Part shown: positions 22,440-35,200 of the stretch, in pieces
How positions within the stretch are numbered: the first letter of the stretch is position 1
Layout of the letters: every line of letters starts with the position of its first letter
NCBI GenBank assembly: GCA_009192285.1
Contig: WBVU01000008.1
Span: forward strand, 558,001 to 622,000
DNA from: Morchella semilibera
Taxonomy: Eukaryota > Ascomycota > Pezizomycetes > Pezizales > Morchellaceae
Reading direction: 5' to 3'
Length of the DNA: 64,000 bases
The notes under the pieces: generated by a model
The model's input: only the letters and a program-made list of their open reading frames with translations
What the model was told of the DNA's origin: nothing
The model's database searches: none
Position numbers and translations under genes: made by a program

Positions 22440-25400
22440 TTCAGAAGTTATGGCACCTGTCCAAATCCATCAAGAGTCATTCCCAAGTATCAATGACTAA
22501 TTGAAACCATTAGAGCAATTCCTGAACGATACCAGTCAGTTCTAGGATCCAGTATGCGTTAGTAGTCATTCTATGAACAAGAGTTATCTCCAGTCATCAG
22601 GAATTATTCCTACGCACCACTATTTGCTAGCAGCCAACACAGGTTGTTAAGAGTTATTCTGAATCGATAGAGGGGTAATAGCAGTGAGTTACAGGTATCT
22701 GAAATCATTTAAATGTACCAGCAAGTACGAGGACTCATTCCCGGATGTCAGTGTTACAGGATTGCTCAGGAGTGCGGTACTGGTAGTACAATGGTATTGT
22801 CCTGGTATGACGGCGCAATGAAAAGAGTGACGTACGCCCAGAAGCGGGGTTCGGTTATAACTCGGCAACCACTACCACACCTTATGAGAAGACCCGTGGT
22901 TACCCCACCTCGTAGGAAGTCGGAGCAGTAGCGGAGGCATTGCGGGAGATTTGCTATTGGAGGAGTTAGCGGGTTTAAGGGGGTCTGTCATGTATAAATA
23001 GCTAGTAGGATTCCCGTCGTCTTAGGGGAATCATGATCCTCTCAAGCGAACGGAATCCGGTCTACAATATTACAAGTTTAAAAGCTACAGAACTATCGCT
23101 TAGCATTAGCCATATCTTAGTGACTTCTGAGATATCCCTTTACAGTCAGTATCTATCCCAAACTGGCAGGATTTGTTCATATCCGTCAAGAGTCATTCCA
23201 TATATCAGGGGTAAATATTGCTTACCAATGGTCACGCAGCCCTACAAAGTGATCTCAACATGTTAATAGTTATACCAAACTAACTGAGATTCAATCCTAG
23301 GTGCCGGTAGCATTCCCTGATTAGCAACAGCGATGCTCGGACCCAATCATCATTGTGTCCTATCAGTAATTACCAGATAATATAAGGTTTATACAGTTAT
23401 ATCATATACGATAAGATGAAGCATAGTGCTAGACTATATTGAGTCATGATTGTCTGCGTGACTCTATTGATTTGTTTGATTCTAGGAATGACGCAATCAA
23501 TATATGATATCATTTGAAACAGTTTGACTCGAGATCATAGTATTACTAGTGTAATATAAGGATTTGACCACGTGTGAATTCAAATGATGGTTTACAAGCA
23601 GCAGTATTATATAAACATAGTGATTTGCTCGAGCCTGATAGTCATCCATCAATCCTGCTACTATTCTTCAACATAGCAATTGCATCGTCATCTACTGTCA
23701 ATCAGCCTTTTTTTCAACAAGCTAGACAGGCATGGTGGGCTCGACTTTGTAGTCCAGCAAATACCAATAGATCACGTCCAACTCCTGCACGTGTTATGGA
23801 AATTCAACAAATACTAATGGGGGTATCACAAATAGAGGGAGATAGGGGTCGCCGGATGCGATATGAAGTTAAGTCACGATATGAAATGGTCGATAACATC
23901 ATTAGGGTGAAGCGTAAAGGGTCAAGCAGTAAACTTTTAGTCACTGACCTTGAAGTTTTTGATATTATTATCAAAGCACACCTTTTACTTGGTCATGCTG
24001 GTGCTAGAAAGACTTATGAAGAGATCGATAGGGATTATTATAGAATATCTCGACAAGAGATTGAATGGCTTCTTAAGCACTGTTCTACCTGTGTGAAAAC
24101 GGCACCGTTGAAATCAATTAAAGTGAACAACCTTTTTGAGAGAGTCCAGATCGATTTGATCGATTTGTCTGCCACCCCCGATGGTAACCACAAATGGATT
24201 TGTCATTTACGTGACCACTTTAGCAAGTACTGACTGGCATATGGTTTGACTTCAAAACATAGTGAGAACGTTGCCACGGTTCTTTCAATATGGATATCTC
24301 ATCTAGGCCCTCTCCGTATCTTACAATGCGATAATGGCTCAGAGTTTAAAGGTGCACTGTTGATACTAGTCAAACAGTATGGAATACAGGTAGTGTAAAC
24401 TTCAAACCCGTATTTTATAATATCACTAATATAGATATAATAGATTATTAATGGGCGTGCTCGTCATTCACAGAGTCAAGGCCTTATTGAACAAGCCAAC
24501 GGTGTTTTAAAAGATAAGTTGGGAGCATGGATGCAGGATCACCAGTCAATTGAATGGTTGAAGGCATTACCAGAGGTGCTGTTAGCAATGAATAGTCAAT
24601 GTCGTTCTGCTACAAAAAAAGCTCCTTACGAAGTAGTTTTTGGACAGAGAATGTCATCTGATAGGATACTGTTCTACGAGCGGGAAAATGCTAGTATTAT
24701 CGAGGAGCAAACCACTTCCCAAAATAATAGCAACGGTAAGAATAATAGCCAGTGTCTGGTTAATAATACTTACATATTCTTTAGAACTCATTGTTGCAAG
24801 TCTCACGGTAGACACTGTATCCTCAACATCAAATCCCCCGATTGATCCATCGATTCTTTACGAAAATAGTCAATATAACGATACATCAAAACGTTCCGAA
24901 ATATATGACATAGTTAGATCATCTAACACAAATGCTAGGAAAGCTATGGTGGAACGAGATGTTAGCAGGTTTAGATATCCTGTTTTTGAGATTGGAAATC
25001 TAGTCACACTCAAAATACCAAGACCTGACCGTCTTTCAACTCAACCTAAACGTTTAGTCTGCAAGATAATTGACATTGCAGGATCAAACTGTTTTATTTT
25101 GAGAAGTGAATTCGGTATCATTTCTCGTAAATGTATGCAAAGTGAATTGGAGCCTATACCAGATACCGTAAGGTTTAATCCTGATCCATTGAGGGAACAA
25201 GATAAAATCACAATTCCTATGGCGGTAAGGCTTACACAACAAACTACAACCACACAGGTATGTTGAATCAATTATAATACATTGAGATATTTATTTACTC
25301 CAATTTTAGTCTTCAATTCATTGCACATGCAAAAATACTTGCGTTACAGTTCGTTGTCCATGCGTGAAACAGAAGATGGATTGTACCGAAGCTTGTCACG

Positions 25401-26250
25401 TTGGGGGCAAAGGCAAACAACAGCATTGCAACAATACGAGGGAAGATGGTAGAGGGGAAAGTGATAGTGTAAACGGACAGGATGACATCACATCTTCAGG
25501 TAAAATCTCTTGCAGAAGTATTCTATATAAATTAATTAATTGTTAGAAGTTGAAAACATCTTCGATTGTATTGAAGTCCGTACCACTGAGTATAACACCG
25601 ATGAGGCTATACCTGTTTCTCAGTCTCAATTGTATCAGTGCAGCAGAGCTCTTACTGAAAAAGCAAGGCGCAATCGTTGGCCGAGTCTAGAGTGGATTAG
25701 TGAGCATTCTTCAGAAACAGCTCTAAAACTGCGTTTTGAAAATGCTGCTTTTCGAAGCATTATCAAAACTATTACTCAGAAGTACGACAAGTCCCCATAC
25801 TATCTAGCACCCTTGACTAGGCGAGCATCTCTACGTCCTGGAAGAGACCTATTGCGCAGAAAAATACAGGAACAAATGGATACGGTTCCACAAGGATATT
25901 ATTCCAGCTGTAAGTCAAGCTACTTCCAGGGTCTCTTGGATTATATTAATAGATCAATAAAGGTCACGCCACTATTGGTGTAATTGCTATTGAGGATTTT
26001 GGTGCAGAACATACGCAGGACCATAAAACTAAAATGTTACAGGTTGGGACTTCATCTCGTTTTTTTAGTCATTTGCTTGTAGAGGTTGTATCTGTAGAGA
26101 TTATACTAGCTATGATAGAGGAGGATTTATCAGTTGACTAAGGCAATGCTCAAATGATTTTGGAGGATAAGGAGGCAATGGAATATGGATCTTGGGCTGG
26201 GGATGAACTTGTTTCAATGAGAACTAGAAAGCGAACCCGTATAAACTAGC
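22440..26250 (+). mobile_element. Ginger-like integrase-type DNA transposon, degraded
   Basis: The AT-rich coding core (about 23574-26250) encodes a Gypsy-integrase-like transposase. It has a zinc-binding HHCC domain (HLLLGHAG...HCSTC), a DDE core (VQIDLID, LQCDNGSEF, GLIEQANG), and a C-terminal Cys-rich CXC tail like tesmin/TSO1 (CKNTC...CPCVK...CTEAC). There is no gag, protease or reverse transcriptase, and several short AT-rich introns seem to separate the coding blocks. This combination matches Ginger/GIN elements, cut-and-paste transposons whose transposase is related to Gypsy integrase. The 5' flank (22440-22740 and 23150-23260) carries repeated AGTCATTCC/AGTTATTC motifs, possibly subterminal repeats. 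Terminal inverted repeats were not found, so the limits are approximate. The element is degraded, with a few breaks, and holds a nested solo LTR. Confidence 0.7.
22752..23144 (+). repeat. Solo LTR of the Gypsy family, with TSD
   Basis: A complete LTR of 393 bp (TGTTACAGG...TTTACA) closely similar to the 5' LTR at 2281-2683. It is flanked by the perfect 5-bp duplication GTCAG (22747-22751 and 23145-23149). Solo LTRs arise by recombination between the two LTRs of an inserted element. It sits inside the 5' flank of the Ginger-like element and is therefore younger than it. Confidence 0.95.
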
Positions 26251-26451
26251 TGCTCACAAGTAATGTTACAATGTATCATTAATTCTACTAAATCCCTGGA
26301 GAGGGCTATAGTATTATTTCTATAGTACAAGAATAATTTAAGCATGCCGTGTCAGAGCAGGGTTTCTCAGGTTGATGTCTCATGAGTGGGCTGCCCGTAT
26401 GATGGGCCAATCCCATTGATGATTGGGTCGCCCGAAATTCCCAATATACAT

Positions 26452-29400
26452 TCAATAGGACAGCCTGTTCAATGGTGACGATGTGATAGGAAGCGTCCGG
26501 CATTTAGGATAGAACATATCCAATAGTGCCCGTATCACGGCTGTATGTCCTCGCCTCGCGGCTAGTATCAATGGTGTACTACCGTCGTTGTCCTTGTGCT
26601 CCAGATCAACACCGGGAACTCTGGTGATCCATTGAAGAGCTTCCAAAGACCCATACCAGGCCGCAAGAGAAAGAGCAGTCCACTTAGACTGGTTTTGTGC
26701 GTTTATTTCGGGGTCAAAAAGTTCCAGTAACAACCTCACCAACCATTCTTGATTATATTGGGCTCCCCACATCAGTAAGGTCGTAGATTCCAAGCCATTT
26801 ACCTCTCCCCGCCTGTAACTCAACAGGATTCTAACCACGCCCCTATGACCAGCAACCGCCGCATTCCAAAGGGGTGCTCTCCCCGACCCGTCCCTGGGGC
26901 TTAGTTTGATATCTGGCGCAAGTTTCAAAAGACACTCAACAACTGGCGCATGTCCTTTTAGCGCAGTAATTGCCAAAGGTGTACTATTCTAATTGTCTTC
27001 CAGGTTCACGTCGGGGGAAGCTTCATTGAGGAGTAGTTCCACAACGGATGCATGGCCTCTCAATGCAGCGTGATATAGAGCTGTAAACCCCATCTTATCC
27101 TTGATATTGACATTGCAGCGTTCCGTATCGATCAATAGCCTGATTATCTCTGTTCTATCACTCGATGACGCATGCATTAACGCAGTCCTTCCACCGTAAT
27201 CGGCCATGTTGACATCGCAGCCTTCCAGTAGAACATCCACAACATCTATCCGATTCGACCCGACTGCCAACATGAGCGATGTATACCACATGTCATCAGT
27301 GCAGTTGACATCAACACTTTCGTTCTCAAGCAAGTGGTTTACAAACTCCAGATACCCATTCTCTGCGCTATGGTGTAGTGGTTGTCGACCAGCTGAGTTA
27401 ACGCAGTTCGGGCTGTTACTATGCAGAAGTGTCTTAAACGTGTCGAATAGCCGATAGTAGCATGCTACCCAGAGAGGACTAATAATCCCATCGTCCTTAG
27501 CTTGCAGGGGAGGGAGAAGAGTGCCCACATGGGATGCCCATCCCTTGAATTTTTTTGATGATCCGTTAAGGAAACTTTCCCATGCTCGAGCAGTACCGGA
27601 TGAGTGTAGTATGAGCGGCCTGACGTGGTGCCCCCAATTACGGGCGGAGTACTTAAACAAGCCGGTGGTTGACCGGTGAAAGTCTTTATCTCTGTAATCG
27701 GTGCTTAGTAGAACCTCCATGCACACGTTGGCGATCCATGCCTCTCCTTCGTATTGTCCCTCCAAAGGCATCCGTGCTAAAAAATCTCGGATAGTAGCAT
27801 GGGAGAACCGAAGAATTCCAGTTTTATTATCATGCACGACCAGGCCACAGTAGATATTAGAGACGTCATCGGTTTGAACCTTAGTTGCCCTCCATTCCTC
27901 AAACATCTTGGAACCTTCTGGGCCCTTGACCCGTAATGCTTGAAAGATTGTATCAGGAGAACAATCGTCGATCGTGTGGAATAACCAGCGAATGAGATAG
28001 AGAGCAGATCGACGGTTTGTTATGCTCTGCCTTTTTATCCTCCCCATTATATCCTCATACATGAGGTCAAGCTCCTTTGGAGGGTCGTTAAGAGCATCGT
28101 CCATACCATCCTCGTTGGTTTCGCGTCTCAAAGCCTGCATCCGAAGTTGAACTGGAAGGAACCTAGTGTTCGCGTAAGCTCAGTTTCAATTCATCCGGCG
28201 AAAAGCTTCAGACATACATCCCATTTGCATCTTTGCCCAAGGCGAGAATTGTTGTTTCGCGGGCCTTCAGTCGGGTAACAACAGTCTCAAGCTTAAGCTT
28301 CTCATTACCCAGGTAAAGCCCCTGCAACTCACTCTCGACGTATATGCGGATGTCCTCACTGTTGTCCTGTCCAGTGATGTAATATTGATTGTACGGTGCC
28401 ATGTGCATTTTAATATCACCTTCGTTACGGCTGGACAGAAATATTCGGACTGTGTTGGCGGTGTCGACAACCTCCCTAAGTGCGCAGAAGAGATCTTTTC
28501 TTTTATCTGGGTCACATTCATCAAGTGCGTCGATGACCACCCAGACAGCATTGAGATGTTTAGCAAGTTGGATGATGAGCTACTTGCACTCATCCAGTGT
28601 CAGGGCGTACTTAAACCCATCCAGTGTCAGGGCACCGGCAGATTTTTTTTTCGTCTTTCATAAATCTCTAGCAAGTATTCCGGGAGGCCCTCTAATGAAT
28701 ATGCCACTCAAAGCTGCCAGACGATTGCCCGTAAGACAAAAACGGGGTCGGCACGATCTGGTGCCGTGGTACTATAGTAGAAGTAGGCTATGGCATGTTC
28801 ACTAAAATGAGACTCTTTCAACAGGTCAATAACCCTCGAGCTATGAGTCATGTCAGCACTGATGATATTGGGAAAGACAATCCACGATACTCACGAGAGA
28901 ATTGTTTTTCCGGTACCAGCTGTGACAGATTGAGTCAGATTACATGATTACTCATGATCATGAGGGGCATCCGGCGTCTTACCATCGCCACTCAACCAAA
29001 ATATAGAGGACAATCTACGGTTGAACCAGCCACCGAATTGTGGATTGCTCAGTAGCCAGTTACACGTCTTCGGAGCCCGCCGCATACGATGCTCATCGTG
29101 TATGTTCCCGTATTGGATGTTCGATACCCAGTCTAATGCTCTTTCCAATTCCATATCTATCCTTATTCAGCTCACGAATCCTCTACACGCGGGATAGAGC
29201 GTACCTACCGTCAACGTACTTACACAGGCGTTTGATGTCTTTATTCCACTCATCCAAGGCGCTTTCGATGATTTTGAACTGCTTCCTCATATCGCTCAGG
29301 TACCTATGGAGGTTAGACGTTGAAGAACGCTCATCTAAAATTATCTAACTGGTTAGAAAACTTAAACCACGATGGTTAAGCGGGGTTCACAACTTAATCG

Positions 29401-30750
29401 AGCGATAGAAGCAGCTTAGAATATTTATTACTTGAGAATAGTATCAGAAGATCATCCGGGAGTAGACAAACCTTCTTTCTCCGCAAGATCTGCGCGATCC
29501 CTTGTACGCTTCTCACACTCCCGCAAGTCTTCCAACAATCGGGCGAGCTTCGTCGGAAGGCTTTCCGCAATACGTACTATGTACACCAACGAGTTTGAGT
29601 CCACTCTGAGCGGGTTGAGCGCCTACGAATTTGGAATGGAGTACATACTTGCAGTATTCTTGTGGAGATGTTGCTTCACACATATCAGGTACCTCAACAT
29701 TGATGTGTACTGATCAACCAGACACTCGGTCAGGTCTACTGATCCCTGCGGTGATTGGACGTACAATCCCTCATAGATTTCGCCACAACACATTACCCAG
29801 CCGAGATAGGCTAAACTACTTGAAATCATTGCCATATTTTGATAGTGGGCGACCCCGACCTGAAACATTCCGTAAGCTCCTAATCTATTGGATCAATGAT
29901 ACCCTCACCTGCAAAAGCAACCTCACTCCAGACCAGACCAACGCTGCTACAGTTGTATCATGCGAGATGGCTATATCACCAATGGCCGCGTATCTATTAA
30001 GTTGCGTGAGAAACACCTCGGCATAGTATACCCTTTCCTTGTTGCCGTTCTCATAGTGTAATTTCTCAGAATCGACCTTCTGATGAATAACCTGTACTTC
30101 CTTGATGAGCGCATCTGCCAATATAACCTTCGTTTGCTGGGTTTCCTCGAATCCCTCGATCTTTTCCTGCCGTATTCTTTCAACTGCCTGGCGCCATAAA
30201 GGTGAAACTCTGATCGAATTGTCAGTCAATTTTTACTCGGCTGCATTGGATAATGATGCCCTACGTAGTTTCCGGAGAGGTATGGTCGGCGTCTGAGGCC
30301 GCCAAGGGTAAGGTAACCTCCTCCATCACTCGAGATGTTTTAACTGTTGTATCTGGGTCTGATTGCGGTGTCGGAGGTGGTTCTGGTTGTGTTTCATCCC
30401 TCATGTTTGTCATTGCAGGCTGGGCTGGGACATCAGGGGAACTCTCGGATCTTCCGGTGCTGGTACTAGATTAGGATAGCACGTCAGTACTCGCACTACC
30501 TTGAAGCATAGTAGGCCACAGACATAAGGTGATGATTAGAGCCACTGTTTGGATCGCTCTCCCGATGCTCTAAGGCGCTTGGTCGGTGAATAACGGCACC
30601 GAACTGGCGGGGTTCGGCGATGGTCGGAGTAGTTTGATGGTGGGTATGGACGTCTTCAGCCTGTACAGCGGGGGCTGGCACCTTCTGCCTCTTCTGCCTC
30701 TTCCACCTCCTCTTGACGGTGTTTTTCAACTTGGAGATATTGTTACCCAT
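26452..30750 (-). pseudogene. NLR-like NACHT-ankyrin gene, decayed
   Basis: This is a multi-exon NLR-like gene. Exon 1 (30750-30500) starts MGNNISKLK, a Gly2 N-myristoylation-type signal. Exon 2 (30465-30265) is a Pro/Ser-rich linker, and exon 3 starts at 30209. These join in frame through introns 30466-30499 and 30210-30264. Exon 3 opens a NACHT_N-type domain (VSPLWRQAVERI...GVRLLLQ). Further down come the Walker A motif GDAGTGKT (formed across an intron near 28915-28980), a helical block, Walker B VVIDALDECD, sensor FLSSRN, a 55-nt intron (28163-28217) and about nine diverged ankyrins. Such STAND proteins are fungal non-self-recognition switches. It is broken: an in-frame TAG at 26989-26991 in the ankyrins, other stops and a small tandem duplication (CAGTGTCAGGGC) near 28595-28640, and a frame change near 29880-29900. 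Confidence 0.85.
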
Positions 30751-31266
30751 AGTCGCTTGAGTTCTTTGTCGTTGATAGGTTTAATCTGTATCGAATTTGA
30801 CGGTGCTGGATATCTTGTACTGCGCGCGAGCAACCCCTCCCATCCAATATTGCCAACAGTCGCGTCCTACTACAGTCGATTGCAGTCGACTGTGCCAAGC
30901 CAGGGAATCCAAAATTACCTTGAAGGACTACTGGACTGCAGTCGACTGTGGTCCTACAGAAAGTCCAGTCCATCCACTTTTTGGACGGACTGGTAGACTG
31001 TGGACTGAATACTGCCTAAAGGGGTTTGGTGAAACTGTCATGATATGCATAGATACTTAATAACAGAGCTCGTCTTAGGGCACATGCCTAAGAGCCCCAC
31101 TGTAGTCTGATAATGCAGTCAATAGCCCTGGCCACAGTTGGGCTGTGGTAGGATAGCGGTCCCCTAGGCTCTCAGGATCAGTCGCGTCCGGTTCAGGACC
31201 GGGCCATTGAGCGTACTGGACAGAACTAAGCCTGCGCTTGCAATGTAGTACAGACGGCATATCATA
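30751..31266. other. Intergenic, palindrome-rich 5' flank of the NLR gene
   Basis: No gene is seen. The palindrome CAGTCGACTG occurs at 30883-30892 and 30939-30948, each within longer similar context (ACTGCAGTCGACTGTG), with related GGACT/AGTCC motifs nearby. It lies just upstream of the NLR start codon. Confidence 0.5.
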
Positions 31267-31444
31267 CCGCAGAATCTCAGGAATAACGAATCGGACTGGG
31301 CTGAAATACCACTTACCTATTTGTCAAGACGACTAAAAGTTACGCCCCGGCATTGCCGGATTGAGGCTCAACAGGCATTTGACCAATCCGAAGTCTAATA
31401 TTCCAGTCCAGTTCGGTTCGTTATATATTCCTGACATTCTGCGG
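31267..31444 (+). mobile_element. TA-flanked MITE, copy 1
   Basis: A 178-bp element with terminal inverted repeats CCGCAGAATCTCAGGAAT (right end reads ATTCCTGACATTCTGCGG), flanked by TA on both sides. A second copy of the whole element lies in opposite orientation at 59352-59525. TA flanks fit the Tc1/mariner type of insertion. No coding capacity. Confidence 0.88.
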
Positions 31445-31769
31445 TAGTCGATAAATGAATTCTTTCATGCGTGCACTGCACCGCAGTAAAAAAGCAAAGC
31501 AGTGTTTACATTACGACTAGCCGGCCGGCTCTTGCCACCCGAAGAACTAGGAGAAATATTATGGGGACCGGGAACATGGTTGAGTATGTAGAGCTGGAGG
31601 GGGTAAGATCATACAGTCTCTTATTATTGTTTAGACTGGGTCCCGCCTTATCATGTACCATCATATTCACCGAGTTAAGAAAGAAAAGAGATATTTTGCT
31701 ACAAGTTGATAACTGAAAAGAAAGAAAAAAGGGAAAAGTAGAGATTCGAAATAACCGTGAACCAAATTC

Positions 31770-32120
31770 TTAATGATAAAAAGGAAACAACCCTATGATC
31801 ATCCAACACACCCTACATTTACTGGAAGAGTGGTGTAGTGTGGTGTTTGCATTGGTGTCCCTGGTCTCTCGGTAGGTACCCCTATCTACTAGTAATTTGA
31901 CATTCTCCTCAGCCTTCTCGCGGCTCATATGCTTTACTGCGTGATCTAATGGTACTTTTAGTTCCATCACCGTCGCGGGCGTTTATATCTGCACCGTCAC
32001 CTAATAGCAGAGCCTAATCTTTTTCCTATGTTTCGACGCAGCGAGATGTAAAAATCCCACTTTATTGTTGTCAACAGCCTTCACGTCGGCACCCGCATTG
32101 ATCAGTGGTAAGAGGGAACG
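31770..32120 (-). pseudogene. Ankyrin-repeat gene fragment
   Basis: Minus-strand reading frames contain ankyrin-like pieces (PLDHAVKHMSREKAEENV then KLLVDRG; and near 32050-32110 an INAGADVKAVDNNK-like unit), in more than one frame. This looks like a decayed ankyrin gene or the lost 3' part of the neighbouring kinase-ankyrin gene. Confidence 0.5.
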
Positions 32121-32299
32121 GCATGAAATAATACATATACCGGTATTCAGCTGAACAAATCAAATAGAACAAATAGAGAATAGAGACATAGGAAACGAGC
32201 CCCAGAGAAATGTGTATGAAGAGGGGGCAGCTAATAGGCGGGGTAAGGGACAGAGGGTGCTGGAACATGGGTTCGGAGGATCGTGGCTTTGGAGAGCTA

Positions 32300-35200
32300 T
32301 CAAAACTGGGCAGGGTGTAGGTATGGGAGACCGTTGTCGGGTTGCATCGTCGTATCCTTGCCGTACCAGTCGCTAAGCAGATGTACGATTTTTGTATGCC
32401 CATTGCCGGCAGCCAAGGACATTGCTGTCACGGCCGTAACTGTTGCAGAGGTACTTTCCCCTCCTTCCAATAGGTAGCGTGCTGTGTCCAAATGGCCGTT
32501 CCACGCAGCAAACATTAGGGCAGTCCATTGATGCTCTGATGCCTGCCGTGCTGATATATCTGCCCCTCGCTCGACTAGGAGCTGGAGAACCTCAGTCGCA
32601 CCATATTGTGCAGCGATATGGTGAGCCATGCGCCCTATTCCATCCACCGCTGAGATATCCGCACCTTTGTCCAATAGGTAGCGTGCTGTGTCCAAATGAC
32701 CATTCCACGCAGCAAACATTAGCGCAGTCCATTGATCCTCTGATGCCTGTTGTGCTGATATATCTGCCCCTCGCTCGACCAGGAGCTGGAGAACCTCAGT
32801 CGCACCAAATTGTGCAGCGATATGGTGAGCCATGCGCCCTACTCCATCCACCGCTGAGATATCCGCACCTTTGTCCAATAGGTAGCGTGCTGTGTTCAAA
32901 TGACTGTTCCGCGCAGCATGCATTAGGGGAGTCCATTGATATTCTGATGCCTGCCGTGCTGATATATCCGCCCCTCGCCCGACCAGGAGCTGAAGAACCT
33001 CAGTCGCACCAGATTGTGCAGCGATATGGTGAACCATGCGCCCTTCCCCTTCCACCGCTGAGATATCCGCACCTCTGTCCAATAGGTAGCGTGCTGTGTC
33101 CAAATGACCATTCCACGCAGCAAACATTAGGGCAGTCCATTGATCTTCTGATGCCTGTCGTGCTGATATATCTGCCCCCCGCTCGACCAGGAGCTGAAGA
33201 ATCTCAGTCGCACCAAATTCTGCAGCGAGATGGTGAGCCATGCGCCCTTCTCCTTCCACCGCTGAGATATCCGCACCACTGTCCAATAGGTAGCGTGCCG
33301 CGTCCAAATGACCTTTCTGCGCAGCATACATTAGGGCAGTCCATTGATCCTCTGATGCCTCCCGTGCTGATATATCTGCCCCTCGCTCGACCAGGAGCTG
33401 AAGAACCTCAGTCGCGCCAAAATCTGCAGCGAGATGGTGAGCCATGCGCCCTTCTCCTTCCACCGCTGAGATATCCGCACCTCTTTCCAATAGGTAGCGT
33501 GCTGCGTTCAAATGACCTTTCTGCGCAGCATACATTAGGGCAGTCCATTGATCCTCTGATGCCTCCCGTGCTGATATATCTGCCCCTCGGTCGACTAGGA
33601 GCTGAAGAACCTCAGTCGCACCATACTGTGCAGCGATATGGTGCGCCATGAGCCCGTCTTTATTCGTTGCCGATGTGTCAGCACCTATGTCCAGTAGGTA
33701 TTGGGTTATTTGAATTTTTCCCCCGCTAGCAGCCCCGTGCAGAGCAGAGACCTCATGCTTACCCCCAACGCCTAGATGTGCACCGTGCTTCAGTAGCAGT
33801 TTGATGATTGGGAGATGGCCCTTCTCCGCAGCTCGGTAGATTGGTGTATATCCTGAAGGATCCTCCATTGGTGTTGCTCCGTTCCCCAGTGCCTCTATGA
33901 GTGCCTTGCAATCACCGCTCGCAGCCGCCGTCACTAGTAGATGTTGAATCGATTCTGGAGCACAACTAGCCCTTGAGTATATAACTCGGTATGGTAGAGG
34001 CACTAATGGTAATTTGGATCTTACCTCTTTGTCTAACAAGGGACGAAGCCTGGGGTTGCTTGTTTGAGCCCGGGGTACCTAAGGGAGCCAACATTCCCCT
34101 GGCTTCGGGAGCTGGGTCCTTCGCAGAAAGCCGGGGTTGCTTATTCGCACCTGATGTGTCTAGGAGATCGGGGGCCAACTTGCGTTTAGCGCTTGCAGAA
34201 ACTGTATCATTTGTAGCCCCCACTATCTGTGTAGATCTGGGTCTAGAGGTCGATTTAATTAGATCGGGGAGTATATGTGTCCGAATGGTATCATGAGGCT
34301 CCTTTATCAAAAGCCAAGCGTTTAACCTAGCCTCTGATGCTGAAGGTCGATCTTGTGGTAGCCGCCGCAGCAAACTAGCTATAAAATCAATCGCTGGGCG
34401 TGGAATAGTCCGTGCGACTGCGGAACTCGGTGTAAATAGGTCCCGGCCTCCCATAAAGACCACCAGGTTTCTGGTCTCAGGGAATGGTAGTGTTTTAGTT
34501 ATCATGAAATGCACTAAACACCCCAAGGACCAGATGTCAACCGCCGTGGTATATACATTGGTGTCTTCACTACAAAATCCCCAGATCTCCGGTGCCATGA
34601 AGCAATTCGTCCCTAGTTCGGTTCGGCATTCAGTGTTGTCGAAGTGTTTTAAGACGCCAAAGTCGGCAATTTTTATCAAAAGTGGTTCCCGCTGGGCGAT
34701 TAAGATATTGCTAGGCTTCACATCTCTGTGGCAGATTTTCTTCTTATGCATTATGTCTAGGCCCATGAGGATCTGTTTCGTAACCCTCTTTGCATCATCC
34801 TCAGATAGGTTTCGGTCACTGAGAAGTCCGGTCAGATCGCATGGAAGGTACTCCATGGCCAGATAAATGTGCTTTCCATCCTCAAACCAGCCTAATAGCT
34901 GGACGAAATACTCTGGTACTAAAATTAAAGACACAATTAGTATACTAGCGGGAAAAAGCGACCTGCCCCTTTTGGTACGTAGGTAGGATAAGAAATATTG
35001 ATAGGCATTTAAGGAAAGGACAAACTTGTCTTTTTCGGCGAATGTAGCTCGGCGTATTTCTGCAGAGAAAGGAGTATTACGAACGAAGTCGTGCTAAAAA
35101 CCCCTATTTCATCCCATCTGAAGGATGATCCCATAATCTGTTTGACCGCTCTGACACCCCCCTTCGCTATGCAGATCTCTTTATAAACTGTACATACGCG

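Noticed and set aside
23574-26250. LTR retrotransposon or Polinton as source of the integrase
   Set aside because: No LTRs, gag, reverse transcriptase, polymerase B or capsid gene are visible; the CXC tail fits Ginger-type DNA transposons better.
32443-33651. 402-codon plus-strand frame with a repeated Pro/Leu/Cys-rich unit
   Set aside because: It is the antisense of the 204-bp ankyrin array; its repeat period and open frame follow from the coding repeats on the minus strand.
32465-33690. Regular repeats considered as a CRISPR array
   Set aside because: There are no unique spacers, the unit is 204 bp and codes for ankyrins, and the genome is eukaryotic.
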